A DNA stretch of 64,000 bases. Source: Hyphomicrobiaceae bacterium. GTDB lineage: Bacteria > Pseudomonadota > Alphaproteobacteria > Rhizobiales > Hyphomicrobiaceae. Positions 42,002-50,344 of the stretch are shown piece after piece. Location: the NCBI GenBank assembly GCA_023384095.1, contig JAHDXT010000015.1, positions 1 through 64,000 on the forward strand, given 5' to 3'. Position 1 is the first letter of the stretch. Every line of letters starts with the position of its first letter. The position numbers and the translations under genes are program-made. The notes beneath the pieces are model-generated. The model did not search any database. It was not told where the DNA came from and saw only the letters and a program-made list of their open reading frames with translations.

Positions 42002-42535
42002 TCACTCCGCGGTGGCCGGCCGCCGCGGCCGGCGGTTCCAGGGCATGAATGCGAGCAGCTTGGCCATGCCGCACCAGCCGCTGATGCCGGCGAACACCAG
42101 TCCGGCGCCGACGAAGGCCGACAGGCCGTAGAAGCCGGGCTCGACGTAGGTCCCCAGGATGACCCCGGTCAGCACCAGGGTGCCGGCCGCGATCTGCACC
42201 TGGCGCATGATCTCGATCGGCTGGCTGTCGTCCCGGGCGACCGGCAGGCCGGCCCTCTTCCAGCCTTCGAGGCCGCCTTCCAGCAGGTAGGCCCGGACCG
42301 GCGACGAGCTGGCAAGCCTGGCGCCGGCAGCGGACGTGCGCGCACCCGACCGGCAGTGGAAGATCACGGCAGGCACTTCGCCGCAATCGAGCCGGCCGAG
42401 CCCGGAGAGCGCCGCATGCCGGGCGCCGGGGATGTGCTCGCGGGCGTGCTCGTCCGGCTCGCGGACATCGACCAGGATGGCGCCGGTGTCGATGAGGCGC
42501 TTGGCTTCGGCGGGCTTGATCGGGGTCAGGCTCAT
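42002..42535 (-). CDS. rhodanese with C-terminal DUF2892 membrane domain (YgaP-like)
   Basis: A 177-residue protein. A rhodanese domain at about residues 5-100 has the active-site loop HCRSGAR with catalytic Cys61. It is followed by a two-span DUF2892 membrane domain (about 110-165), as in YgaP. It would transfer persulfide sulfur at the inner membrane. The ATG at 42535 overlaps the stop of the ArsR-type repressor, so the two are co-expressed. A BigR/rhodanese pairing is known in sulfide or persulfide detoxification. Confidence 0.93.
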   Translation of the reverse strand: MSLTPIKPAEAKRLIDTGAILVDVREPDEHAREHIPGARHAALSGLGRLDCGEVPAVIFHCRSGARTSAAGARLASSSPVRAYLLEGGLEGWKRAGLPVARDDSQPIEIMRQVQIAAGTLVLTGVILGTYVEPGFYGLSAFVGAGLVFAGISGWCGMAKLLAFMPWNRRPRRPATAE

Positions 42536-42882
42536 GACGTCGCTCCGTTCGGCGGGCTCCCATGCGCAGCAGGGCAATAGAGGTCGTGCAGTGTCGAAAG
42601 CAGCCGCTCGACGCGCGCGTCGGTGATGCGGTACCACAGGGTCTGGCCCTGCCTGCGGAACGCCACCAGGCCCTGCTCGCGCATCATGGCCAGGTGCTGC
42701 GACAGGGCGGACTGGGAAAGCCCGACAGCCTCGCCGAGCGTCGACACGTTCGCCTCGCCCCACTCGACGAGCTTGCACAGGATCATCAGCCGCCGCTCGT
42801 TGGAGAGCGCCCGCAGCACCTGGGCGACCTCGGCGGCGCCTTGCTCGAATTCGGCAATGTCGAAAAGGGCTTCGCTATTCAT
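42532..42882 (-). CDS. BigR/SqrR/YgaV-like ArsR-family persulfide-sensing repressor
   Basis: A 116-residue winged-helix repressor. Helix-turn-helix residues lie around VSTLGEAVGLSQSALSQHLAMM. Two cysteines, C36 (MILCKL) and C103 (LYCPAA), are spaced almost as C41 and C107 of SqrR, which form a polysulfide bridge on exposure to sulfane sulfur. The metal-binding ELCVCD motif of ArsR is absent. It is translated with the YgaP-like rhodanese gene and probably represses its own operon. The sensing mechanism is inferred from cysteine placement. Confidence 0.9.
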   Translation of the reverse strand: MNSEALFDIAEFEQGAAEVAQVLRALSNERRLMILCKLVEWGEANVSTLGEAVGLSQSALSQHLAMMREQGLVAFRRQGQTLWYRITDARVERLLSTLHDLYCPAAHGSPPNGATS

Positions 42883-42893
42883 CGCACCTGTCC

Positions 42894-42917
42894 ATTAGGC
42901 ATCTCTAAATTAGGTAT
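42894..42917. promoter_or_regulatory. candidate BigR-type operator
   Basis: Two direct copies, ATTAGGCAT (42894-42902) and ATTAGGTAT (42909-42917), are spaced 15 bases apart just upstream of the repressor gene in an AT-rich island (CTAAATTAGGTATCGCTTAT). They overlap the expected promoter of the repressor-rhodanese operon. AT-rich repeats in this position are typical of BigR-like boxes; binding is inferred. Confidence 0.45.
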
Positions 42918-43015
42918 CGCTTATGCTTTGTCAATGGCGCGGGAAGCCGCAATCGCTCTGCGCGAGGCAGCGCCCGCGGTGAGCGTGCCAGAATGGCTGT
43001 TGCGGATGGACTGGC

Positions 43016-43681
43016 TCAGGACCGGGCCGCCAGGGCGGTCAGCGGTTTCAGATCCTCGACGATGAGGTCGGCCGGCATGTCGGGATACTCGTCCGGCAGG
43101 CCGTGGCGGTTGATCCAGATGCAGCGGAATCCGAACGCCTTGGCGCCGGCGATGTCCCAGCGGTTCGAGGACTGGAACGAGATCGCGTCGGGCGCGACGC
43201 CGAAGCGTTCGCACGCGAGCCGGTAGACGGCCGCGTTCGGCTTGTACACTCCCGCCTCGTGCACGGTGATGATCTCGTCGAGCAATCCGCCGAGCCCGGC
43301 CGCGGCCACGGCGTCGTCGATCATGCCGCGGTCGCCGTTGGTCAGGACGGCGAGCCTGGCGCCGGCCCGCCTGAGGTCCTGCAGCACATCGGCCGCCTCG
43401 GGGTAGGCCGACAGCGTGCGGTAGGCCGACAGGAGCTTGTCGCGCGTCCCCGCCGGCACTCCGCCTGTCGCGGCGATGGCATAGTCGAGGCTGCGCTCGG
43501 CCAGCGTCCAGAACGGCACGTGCCGACCGGTTTGCGCATGAATCCAGGTGTACTCGAGGTGCTTGGTCCGCCAGAGCTGGGAAAGCCGGTCCCACTGCGC
43601 GCCGATGGCGTCCCGGTAGCGGGACGCGGCGGAGTGCACATCGAACAGGGTGCCGTAGGCGTCGAACACGAAATGGCGCAC
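43016..43681 (-). CDS. haloacid dehalogenase, type II (HAD superfamily)
   Basis: A 221-residue HAD hydrolase with nucleophile Asp7 in FDAYGTLFDV, motif II LTNGDR (about residue 113), motif III Lys in AGVYKPNAAVY and SSNRWDIAGAKAFGFRCIWI near the C-terminus. These match L-2-haloacid dehalogenases, which hydrolyse 2-haloalkanoic acids. Many family members in soil bacteria have unproved substrates. It is leftward and last of a possible catabolic cluster extending to 45980. Confidence 0.9.
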   Translation of the reverse strand: MRHFVFDAYGTLFDVHSAASRYRDAIGAQWDRLSQLWRTKHLEYTWIHAQTGRHVPFWTLAERSLDYAIAATGGVPAGTRDKLLSAYRTLSAYPEAADVLQDLRRAGARLAVLTNGDRGMIDDAVAAAGLGGLLDEIITVHEAGVYKPNAAVYRLACERFGVAPDAISFQSSNRWDIAGAKAFGFRCIWINRHGLPDEYPDMPADLIVEDLKPLTALAARS

Positions 43682-43764
43682 GGGCGATCATCCCCCGGCT
43701 GGTCGCAGGCGACTGTACCAGCGCGTCGTGGCCGTGGCGATCAATTCGTCTCGATCGCTCCGGG

Positions 43765-44133
43765 CTACAGCCTCTCGGGCCAGTCGGCGCCGCGCGGCTC
43801 GTCGCGGCCGTGCACCTGGGAGGGCGGTGCGGTCGCCTCGACCGCCGTGAACGGCTCGAGGATCCGGTAGGTGTGCCTGGCGCCGGCCGGGACCAGCCAC
43901 GAATCGCCCGGCTCCAACCGGATCGTCTGGCCCTCGAGCTCCAGCTCGGCGCGGCCGTCGATGACATAGCCCACGGTCTCGTACTCGCGCACGCTTTCCG
44001 GCTTGGAGTTGCCGGCGTTCTCCCGCTCCCACAACCGCATGGAGATGCGCTTGCCCGAGACGAGGTACGTCTGTCCCATCTCGCCCTTGGGCGAGTCCGG
44101 TGCATGGACCTTTTTCACTGTCGTGTCCGTCAT
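43765..44133 (-). CDS. small cupin-fold protein
   Basis: A 122-residue single-domain cupin. Residues about 52-100 include GYVIDGRAELELEGQTIRL and PGDSWLVPAGARHTYRI, the two cupin motifs, with a metal-binding His in ARHTY; the usual first-motif histidines are replaced (EYETVGYV). Metal binding may therefore be partial. Function unknown; it lies between the dehalogenase and a hydroxy-acid dehydrogenase gene in the same direction. Confidence 0.82.
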   Translation of the reverse strand: MTDTTVKKVHAPDSPKGEMGQTYLVSGKRISMRLWERENAGNSKPESVREYETVGYVIDGRAELELEGQTIRLEPGDSWLVPAGARHTYRILEPFTAVEATAPPSQVHGRDEPRGADWPERL

Positions 44134-44241
44134 CGCATGGTTTCCGGTTCAGGGCCCGGGCGGCGGCTGCCGCTCGAGCGTCTCGAACCGGAAACCCGGC
44201 AGGCGGGCGCCGCGTTCCACGCGACCGCCGCCAGACCGGGC

Positions 44242-45138
44242 TCAGGCCGGGCGGGTCTTTCCGCGCAGGAGCTCGATGATGCCGGAGAAGTCGGCGCCGC
44301 TGTTCCCGGCAGCCACGAAGAGCTGGTAGAGCTGCGCCGCCTCGGCGCCCATCGGCGTCGCGACGCCGGACGCGCGTGCCGCCTCCTGCGCCAGCCCCAG
44401 GTCTTTCAGCATAAGCGCCGCCGAGAAGCCGGGCTTGTAGCCGTGATTGGCGGGCGACGCCGGCACAGGGCCCGGAACGGGGCAGTAGCTCGTCATCGCC
44501 CAGCACTGTCCCGACGACGTCGAGGCGACGTCGAACAGCGCCTGGCGCGACAGGCCCAGCTTGTCCGCGAGATTGAAGCCCTCGCAGACTCCCAGCATGC
44601 TGATGCCGAGGATCATGTTGTTGCAGATCTTGGCGGCCTGGCCGGCGCCCGGCTCGCCGCAGTGAACGAGCTTGCGGCTCATCTTCTCGAGCACGGGCCG
44701 CGCTTTCTCGAACGCCTCCGCGCTGCCGCCGGCCATCAGCGTCAGCGTGGCCGCCTCGGCGCCGGCGACGCCGCCCGAGACGGGGCAGTCGAGCGACAGC
44801 CTGCCGGCTAGTGCCGCCAGCTCGTGCGCTCGGCGCGCCGAGGCGACGTCGATGGTCGAGCAGTCGACGAGCACGGCCCCGCCGGCAGCGGCAGCGAGCA
44901 CGTCTTTCATCTCGTAGACCGCGATCGTGTCCTTGCCTGCCGGCAGCATGGTGATGACGGCATCGGCGCCGTCGGCGGCCGTCGCGGCGCTCGCCGCCGC
45001 GGTAACGCCCCGCGCGACGGCCCTTTCCAGGTTGGCCGGCACGAGGTCGTAGCCGGCGACGGTGTAGCCGGCCTTCACGAGATTGCCGGCCATGGGCGTG
45101 CCCATGTTGCCGAGCCCGATGAACGCGATCCTGGTCAT
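44242..45138 (-). CDS. 3-hydroxyisobutyrate dehydrogenase-like enzyme
   Basis: A 298-residue beta-hydroxy-acid dehydrogenase. The N-terminal Rossmann motif is IAFIGLGNMGTPMAGNL (residues 4-20), the substrate motif DCPVSGGVAGAEAATLTLM (about 117-135) and the catalytic Lys in GAGQAAKICNNMI (about 170). GYKPGFSAALMLKDLGLAQE near 240 favours MmsB (valine catabolism). GGAGG before the ATG at 45138 fixes the start. The enoyl-CoA hydratase-like gene 38 bases upstream supports a branched-chain acyl-CoA pathway, though no acyl-CoA dehydrogenase is present. Confidence 0.92.
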   Translation of the reverse strand: MTRIAFIGLGNMGTPMAGNLVKAGYTVAGYDLVPANLERAVARGVTAAASAATAADGADAVITMLPAGKDTIAVYEMKDVLAAAAGGAVLVDCSTIDVASARRAHELAALAGRLSLDCPVSGGVAGAEAATLTLMAGGSAEAFEKARPVLEKMSRKLVHCGEPGAGQAAKICNNMILGISMLGVCEGFNLADKLGLSRQALFDVASTSSGQCWAMTSYCPVPGPVPASPANHGYKPGFSAALMLKDLGLAQEAARASGVATPMGAEAAQLYQLFVAAGNSGADFSGIIELLRGKTRPA

Positions 45139-45176
45139 GACGTCCTCCCTGCCTGCCGATCCTCCGCCGGCCGATG

Positions 45177-45980
45177 TCAGCGGCCCGTCCACTTCGCCGG
45201 CCGCTTGGCCAGGAAAGCCTCCAGTCCTTCGCGGAAGTCGGCGCTGGTGTAGCACCTGGCGACGAGGTCGGTATCGTCCACCTTCGGGCCCCGGCGGCGC
45301 AAGCGGCGCAGAAGCTCCTTGGTGATCCGCAGCGTCAGCGGCGCATGGCCGGCGATCTGGCGGGCCAGCTCCTCGGCTCGCGCCATGAGGGCGGCGTGGC
45401 TCTCGACCACCTCCGAGACGAGTCCGACGGCCCGAGCCTCCTCCGCCTCGACTAGGCGTGCGGTGAAGATGAGGTCGGTGACGCGCGCTTCGCCGACGAG
45501 CCGCACCAGCCGCTCCAGGGAGGCGGCGGAGAGGCAGTTGCCGAGCGTGCGCGCGATGGGAAAGCCGAATTTCATGTCCCGCGTGGCGATGCGCATGTCG
45601 CAGCAGGCGGCGATGCCAGCCCCGCCGCCCGTGCAGGCGCCTGCGATGGCGGCGATTGTGGGAACGGGGCAGCTCTCGATGGCGGTGAAGACCTCGTCGG
45701 CCCGCTTCTCGTAGGCGATGCCCTGCTCGGGCGTGCGGAAGTCGCGGAACAGCGAGATGTCGGTCCCGGCCGCGAACGCGCGCTCGCCGGCGCCGCTGAT
45801 CACGATGGCCATGACGGAGCCATCCGTCGGCGCCGTGACGCAGATCTCAGCCAGCCGGTCGTACATGCCGAAGGTAAGGGCGTTGCGCGCCTGCGGCCTG
45901 TTGAAGGTCGCGAACCCGATCCGATCCCGCACCTCGTAGACGATCTCCTGACCGGCAGCGGCCAGTTGCGCGCGTTCCAT
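45177..45980 (-). CDS. enoyl-CoA hydratase/isomerase family protein
   Basis: A 267-residue crotonase-fold protein. The oxyanion-hole region is FAAGTDISLF (about 69-78), the second oxyanion segment GACTGGGAGIAACCDMRIAT (about 113-132) and PIARTLGNCLSAASLERLVR follows. One typical hydratase Glu near residue 140 is replaced within TLGNC, so the reaction is uncertain: hydratase, hydrolase or isomerase. It appears to be first in the leftward cluster with the 3-hydroxyisobutyrate dehydrogenase-like gene. Confidence 0.88.
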   Translation of the reverse strand: MERAQLAAAGQEIVYEVRDRIGFATFNRPQARNALTFGMYDRLAEICVTAPTDGSVMAIVISGAGERAFAAGTDISLFRDFRTPEQGIAYEKRADEVFTAIESCPVPTIAAIAGACTGGGAGIAACCDMRIATRDMKFGFPIARTLGNCLSAASLERLVRLVGEARVTDLIFTARLVEAEEARAVGLVSEVVESHAALMARAEELARQIAGHAPLTLRITKELLRRLRRRGPKVDDTDLVARCYTSADFREGLEAFLAKRPAKWTGR

Positions 45981-46213
45981 CTCGACCTCTGGCCTCGTGT
46001 CCTGAAGACGCCGGGATCATGGCTCGCGCACAGCAAACCGTCCCGCGCCTCGAATGGCAACGACTTTCGGAGGGATGCCGCGTGCGGACGGGATCGGGCA
46101 TTGAAGGTGGACGCCGCCGCAAGCGGTCTGTAGCCTTGCGCCGGTCCGCGCCCTAGGCGTGCCGGGACAACAGCAAATGCGCCCGAAGGCGCTCGACGGA
46201 GGAACTCGGAACG

Positions 46214-46735
46214 ATGCGGCCGTCCCCGCATGAAGTACCGAGACGGGCCGGGAGACGGCTGCCGATCGCATCCCCGCAGGATTTCGTCGGCGGCGTGTTC
46301 CTGCTGGCGATCGCCGCCATCGGCGTTCTGGGCTCCTGGGAGCTCGACTTCGGCCAGTTCGGCGGCGTCGGATCCGGGATGGTGCCGAAAATCGTCGCCG
46401 CGCTGATTGCAGCCTTCGGCATCCTGCTGGTCGTGCAGGGCTTCCTCGCCTCCGAGGGCGAAGCCATGACGCCATGGTCATTGCGCGGCGTGGTCTTCGT
46501 TCTGGGCGCCGCCCTGCTCTTCGCCTGGACCATACGCCCGCTCGGCCTGATCTTCGCCGGACCCATCACGATCGTGTTCGCGGCCCTCGCGGACCGCACC
46601 ACGCGCCCGCTGGAGCTAGCCGTCTTCACCGTCGCGCTCACCGCCTTCTGCATCGGCCTTTTCAGCTTCGCGCTGCGGCTGCCGATCCCGATCCTGCCGA
46701 CGTCGCTGCCCTATCCGATCAACCTCATCTTCTAG
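46214..46735 (+). CDS. tctB: tripartite tricarboxylate transporter small membrane subunit
   Basis: TctB, 173 residues, with four predicted membrane spans. The first is DFVGGVFLLAIAAIGVLGSW at about residues 23-42, and GVGSGMVPKIVAALIAAFGILLVVQGF at about 51-77 is highly typical of TctB. It is the small membrane subunit of a secondary, binding-protein-dependent carboxylate importer. tctA follows after 9 bases. The expected tctC binding-protein gene is not in the window. Confidence 0.93.
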   Translation: MRPSPHEVPRRAGRRLPIASPQDFVGGVFLLAIAAIGVLGSWELDFGQFGGVGSGMVPKIVAALIAAFGILLVVQGFLASEGEAMTPWSLRGVVFVLGAALLFAWTIRPLGLIFAGPITIVFAALADRTTRPLELAVFTVALTAFCIGLFSFALRLPIPILPTSLPYPINLIF

Positions 46736-46744
46736 GCTCTGACC

Positions 46745-48247
46745 TTGACGGAACTGACGGACAACCTCTCGCTCGGGTTCGCGACCGCGCTGACGCTGAA
46801 GAACCTGGGCCTCTGCTTCATGGGATGCATGATCGGCTCGCTGATCGGCGTGCTGCCCGGCGTCGGCCCGATCGCCACCATCGCGATGCTCCTTCCTCTT
46901 ACGTTCGGCGTCGACCCCGTCGGCGCCCTCATCATGCTGTCGGGGATCTACTACGGCGCCCAGTACGGCGGCTCGACGACGGCCATCCTGGTCAATATCC
47001 CCGGCGAGGCGACCTCGGTCGTGACGGTCCTCGACGGGCACGAGATGGCCAAGCAGGGGCGGGCCGGCATCGCGCTCGGCATCTGCGCCATCGGCTCGTT
47101 CATCGCCGGCACGGTCGCGACACTGATCATCGCCTCGCTCGGCGCACCGCTGACCCGGCTGGCGCTGCTGTTCGGGCCAGCCGACTACTTCTCGCTGATG
47201 GTGCTAGGGCTGATGTTCGCCGTCGTGCTGGCCCGCGGCTCGGTGCCGAAGGCCATCGCCGTGATCCTGGTCGGCATCCTGCTGTCCACGGTCGGCATGG
47301 ACCTGGAGACCGGCGAGGAGCGGCTGACGTTCGGGTTCAACGAGCTCGCCGACGGCATCAATTTCGCCGTCGCCGCGATGGGCATCTTCGGGTTCGCGGA
47401 GGTCATCCGCAATCTCGAGGCGACCGAATCGCGCGACGTGGTCAAGGCCCCGATCGGGCGGCTGCTGCCCGGGCTCGGGGAGCTGCGCCAGTCGGCGGCG
47501 CCCATCCTGCGCGGCACGCTTCTCGGCTCCCTGCTCGGGCTGCTGCCGGGCAACGGCGCGGTGCTCGGCCCCTTTGCCTCCTACACGCTCGAGAAGAAGA
47601 TCGCGGCGGACCCCGGCCGCTTCGGGCAGGGCGCCATCGAGGGCGTCGCCGGGCCCGAATCCGCCAACAACGCCGGCGCACAGACCTCCTTCATTCCCCT
47701 GCTGACGCTCGGCATCCCGCCCAACGCCGTGATGGCGCTGATGGTGGGGGCCATGACCATTCACGGCATCGTGCCCGGCCCGCAGATCATCAGCAAGCAG
47801 CCGGCGCTGTTCTGGGGCATGATCACCTCGATGTGGATCGGCAACCTGATGCTGCTGATCATCAACCTGCCGCTGATCGGGCTCTGGGTGCGCCTGCTCA
47901 AGGTCCCCTACCGGCTGATGTTCCCGTCCATCGTGGTGTTCTGCTGCATCGGCATCTACTCGATCGGCAACTCCGGCCTCGAGGTGTTCATGGTCGCCGC
48001 GTTCGGGCTGTTCGGCTACATGCTGGTCAAGTTCGGGTTCGAGCCGGCGCCGCTGCTGCTGGGGTTCGTGCTGGGCCGGCTGATGGAGGAGAAGCTCCGT
48101 CAGGCGCTCGTCATCTCGCGCGGCAGCTTCATGACCTTCCTCGACCGGCCGCTCAGCGCCAGTCTGCTGGTGCTGGCGCTGCTGCTCGCCATCATCGCCG
48201 TGCTGCCGACGATCCGCAGGAGCCGCGACACGGTTTTCCAGGAATAG
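46745..48247 (+). CDS. tctA: tripartite tricarboxylate transporter large membrane subunit
   Basis: TctA, 500 residues, the full family length, with about eleven hydrophobic segments. IGVLPGVGPIATIAMLLPLTFG near residues 35-55, GIYYGAQYGGSTTAILVNIPGE near 74-95 and GVAGPESANNAGAQTSFIPLLTLGIP near 300-325 are family hallmarks. The start is a TTG at 46745; no ATG fits better. It transports a carboxylate driven by an ion gradient. The substrate would be set by a TctC protein encoded elsewhere. Confidence 0.95.
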   Translation: MTELTDNLSLGFATALTLKNLGLCFMGCMIGSLIGVLPGVGPIATIAMLLPLTFGVDPVGALIMLSGIYYGAQYGGSTTAILVNIPGEATSVVTVLDGHEMAKQGRAGIALGICAIGSFIAGTVATLIIASLGAPLTRLALLFGPADYFSLMVLGLMFAVVLARGSVPKAIAVILVGILLSTVGMDLETGEERLTFGFNELADGINFAVAAMGIFGFAEVIRNLEATESRDVVKAPIGRLLPGLGELRQSAAPILRGTLLGSLLGLLPGNGAVLGPFASYTLEKKIAADPGRFGQGAIEGVAGPESANNAGAQTSFIPLLTLGIPPNAVMALMVGAMTIHGIVPGPQIISKQPALFWGMITSMWIGNLMLLIINLPLIGLWVRLLKVPYRLMFPSIVVFCCIGIYSIGNSGLEVFMVAAFGLFGYMLVKFGFEPAPLLLGFVLGRLMEEKLRQALVISRGSFMTFLDRPLSASLLVLALLLAIIAVLPTIRRSRDTVFQE

Positions 48248-48393
48248 GCCGACTGCCGCTGCAACGGCAGGTGTGTGCGGCTGAGCTGGTGCCGGACTAG
48301 CGCCCGAAGCCGCCTCTCGGATCGAATGTCGGCTGCTTCTCTCTCCTGCTCATCGCCGCTCGGCGACTACGCTATGAGGCGACCTACCAACGC

Positions 48394-50001
48394 TCAAGCA
48401 GCGTGTCGTGTGCCGAGGAGGCCTTTCATGTCCATGACGGCGAGCGTCGTCTCGGCGATGGCCTGCATGAGCCCAATCTCCTCCAGTGGCCGCGTTCCGA
48501 GCAACTCCCTCGCCAGAATGGCGAACCCTTGCCAATTGCCGGGCTGGCGTCGATGCTTCAAGGAGAGGGAGGTCCACGCTGCGAGCTCGGCCCAGCGGCG
48601 GCGGCGGACCTGCAATGGCCCCGCGAGGAGAACGGCCATCCGCTTGGCTCGTGGCGCTCGCTGGGTGCCAATGGCTTTGGCGACGTTGTCCTCGAACCAC
48701 GTCTCCAGCGTCGGGTGGTCCTCCAGCCAATCGGCGCTCTGGCGGAGAGCTCTCGTCACCGCTGCCGCGGACAAGCGTTTCGCATCCACCTCGGCGACGA
48801 GATCGGCAACGAGCTTGTCGACGGGCAGTGCCTCCGGGTTGAGCTCAGCGAGGCCGATTGCCTCGGCGCAGTCGAGGAGGGCGTAGAGCGGCAGGTGGCC
48901 AGCCTCGAGACTGATAGCCAGCGCCTGGCAGCAGACAGCCCGAGCATATGCCACGCTCGTTTCCTCGAGGCCTATCTCACCGGCGATATGCTCGACGATC
49001 TCACGCAGATCGGCGAAACTGGCGTCGCGGCGCACCCACGCATCACGCACGCCGAAACCCTGCTTGACCAGCAAGCCGGCGATAAGGGGCTTGCCCGCCT
49101 CCTCGGCAATCACGAGGACGGTAAATGCTCCTGAGCCATCGACGCCGGAGGACAGGACCTGCCGCACGACTGGCCGAGGCCAGGGCGCACATTCGACGCG
49201 CTTCTTACGGGCGACATTGATCGCCTTGTCGAGGTCTTGTCGATCTGCCGCAGGCAGCCAGTTGCGCATCGCGATCATGCGCCTCAGCATGGTCGGGGTG
49301 ACGAGACCGTGGGGGGCCGCCAGCCCGATCGCTTCGGTAAGCTTGCCGCGGACCTCGGCCGATGCACTCAGCAGGAAGCCGACGGCGGCCTCTCGCATGG
49401 CAGGTTCCTTGTCGGAGAAAGCAGCCATGACCAGCGCGGCACGCCCATCCTCAGGCAATGCCTCGAGGGTGTCGTCCAGATAGGCGTGGATGGCGAACGG
49501 GTCGCTGCCGAATTGCTCAACTATGCCGGTGAAATAGTCGGCACCATCGCGATGCTCGCAGGCTGCGCGGGCGCCGCTGCCGTTCTCCACCAGCGTCTGC
49601 ATGAGATTGCGCAGGTCATCGCCGATGTCGAGCTTGGCGGTCGCGAATTGGTGCATCACCAGAAGCAGCACGGGCGGAGTGATGGTCCCCACCTCACCAG
49701 CCGAGATGAGATGCCGGCGCAGTCGGGCGACCAGCGCGATCGCGGCGGCATCCTTGTCATCGACCGCATAGCGCAGCATCTCGAGGCCGTGCGCGAGCAG
49801 GAATGCGTAGCCGCCGATCAGCTTGTCGCTGGAGCGCTTCTTCTTGCCCTCTTTCGCAAGCATGTCGACGAGGTCGAGCACGTGCTCAGGCTCCGCGTCG
49901 AGGGCGCGCATGGATCTCTGGGTCGCCGTGCTCAGCCGCTCGACGGCCATGTCGGCCGCCACGGATCTGGCGATGCGGGTGAGAGCCGTGCGGTCGGTCA
50001 T
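48394..50001 (-). CDS. large cytoplasmic alpha-helical protein, function unknown
   Basis: A 535-residue protein with no signal or membrane segment. It is almost entirely helical, in units that resemble HEAT-like repeats (for example ALVMAAFSDKEPAMREAAVG and RGKLTEAIGLAAPHGLVTP, then RMIAMRNWLPAADRQDLDKA). The central part (about 290-400) is the most conserved-looking, with LSSGVDGSGAFTVLVIAEEAGKPLIAGLLVKQG and two adjacent Cys in ARAVCCQAL. A basic patch RKKRVECAPWPRP precedes it. GGAG lies 7 bases before the ATG at 50001. I do not recognise a named family. It stands alone between tctA (convergent) and ispE. Confidence 0.75.
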   Translation of the reverse strand: MTDRTALTRIARSVAADMAVERLSTATQRSMRALDAEPEHVLDLVDMLAKEGKKKRSSDKLIGGYAFLLAHGLEMLRYAVDDKDAAAIALVARLRRHLISAGEVGTITPPVLLLVMHQFATAKLDIGDDLRNLMQTLVENGSGARAACEHRDGADYFTGIVEQFGSDPFAIHAYLDDTLEALPEDGRAALVMAAFSDKEPAMREAAVGFLLSASAEVRGKLTEAIGLAAPHGLVTPTMLRRMIAMRNWLPAADRQDLDKAINVARKKRVECAPWPRPVVRQVLSSGVDGSGAFTVLVIAEEAGKPLIAGLLVKQGFGVRDAWVRRDASFADLREIVEHIAGEIGLEETSVAYARAVCCQALAISLEAGHLPLYALLDCAEAIGLAELNPEALPVDKLVADLVAEVDAKRLSAAAVTRALRQSADWLEDHPTLETWFEDNVAKAIGTQRAPRAKRMAVLLAGPLQVRRRRWAELAAWTSLSLKHRRQPGNWQGFAILARELLGTRPLEEIGLMQAIAETTLAVMDMKGLLGTRHAA

Positions 50002-50344
50002 GTGCTGTCTCCGTGCGACTGGCGGCGATCCGCCGGTCGACATGGATCGTCGCGGATGCCGGGGTGCCCGCAATCAGCCTCGATGATTCGAGGGATCGCG
50101 CCCATGCACTCGCACGCGGTATCCACAACCAGGAGCCGAGGCGGCGCCGGTTCGTCAGGGCAGTTCAATTCAAGCCCGTCTGACGAGGGGGATGGCCTTC
50201 CACCTGTTCTCGGCGAAAACCTCGCGGGCGGGTCGAGGTTTCTTGCCGGTCCGGCGTATGACTCGAGCGGCTGACGGCGAAGTGAGGCGCTGCGGACGAT
50301 CGAAATCCCGGGGCCGGCAGCAGCCGGCCTCTTTTGCCGCCCGC
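50002..50344. other. intergenic region between the unknown protein and ispE
   Basis: These 343 bases hold the promoter of the leftward unknown gene at one end and a hairpin after ispE at the other. A 64-codon open frame at 50192-50386 is Arg-rich and overlaps ispE; it does not look coding. I see nothing else. Confidence 0.4.
50312..50329 (-). terminator. GC-rich hairpin downstream of ispE
   Basis: GGCCGGC (50312-50318) and GCCGGCC (50323-50329) form a perfect seven-pair stem with a four-base loop, 15 bases after the ispE stop. On the minus strand the stem is preceded by AAAAGA and followed by a short ATTTC. On the plus strand TCTTTTG follows. The T-run is short, so termination of ispE is plausible but not strong. 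Confidence 0.4.

Noticed and set aside
46474-48300. 608-codon open frame in another frame over tctA
   Set aside because: tctA is full length with clear motifs in its own frame; the overlapping frame is Arg/His/Asp-rich and has no domain.
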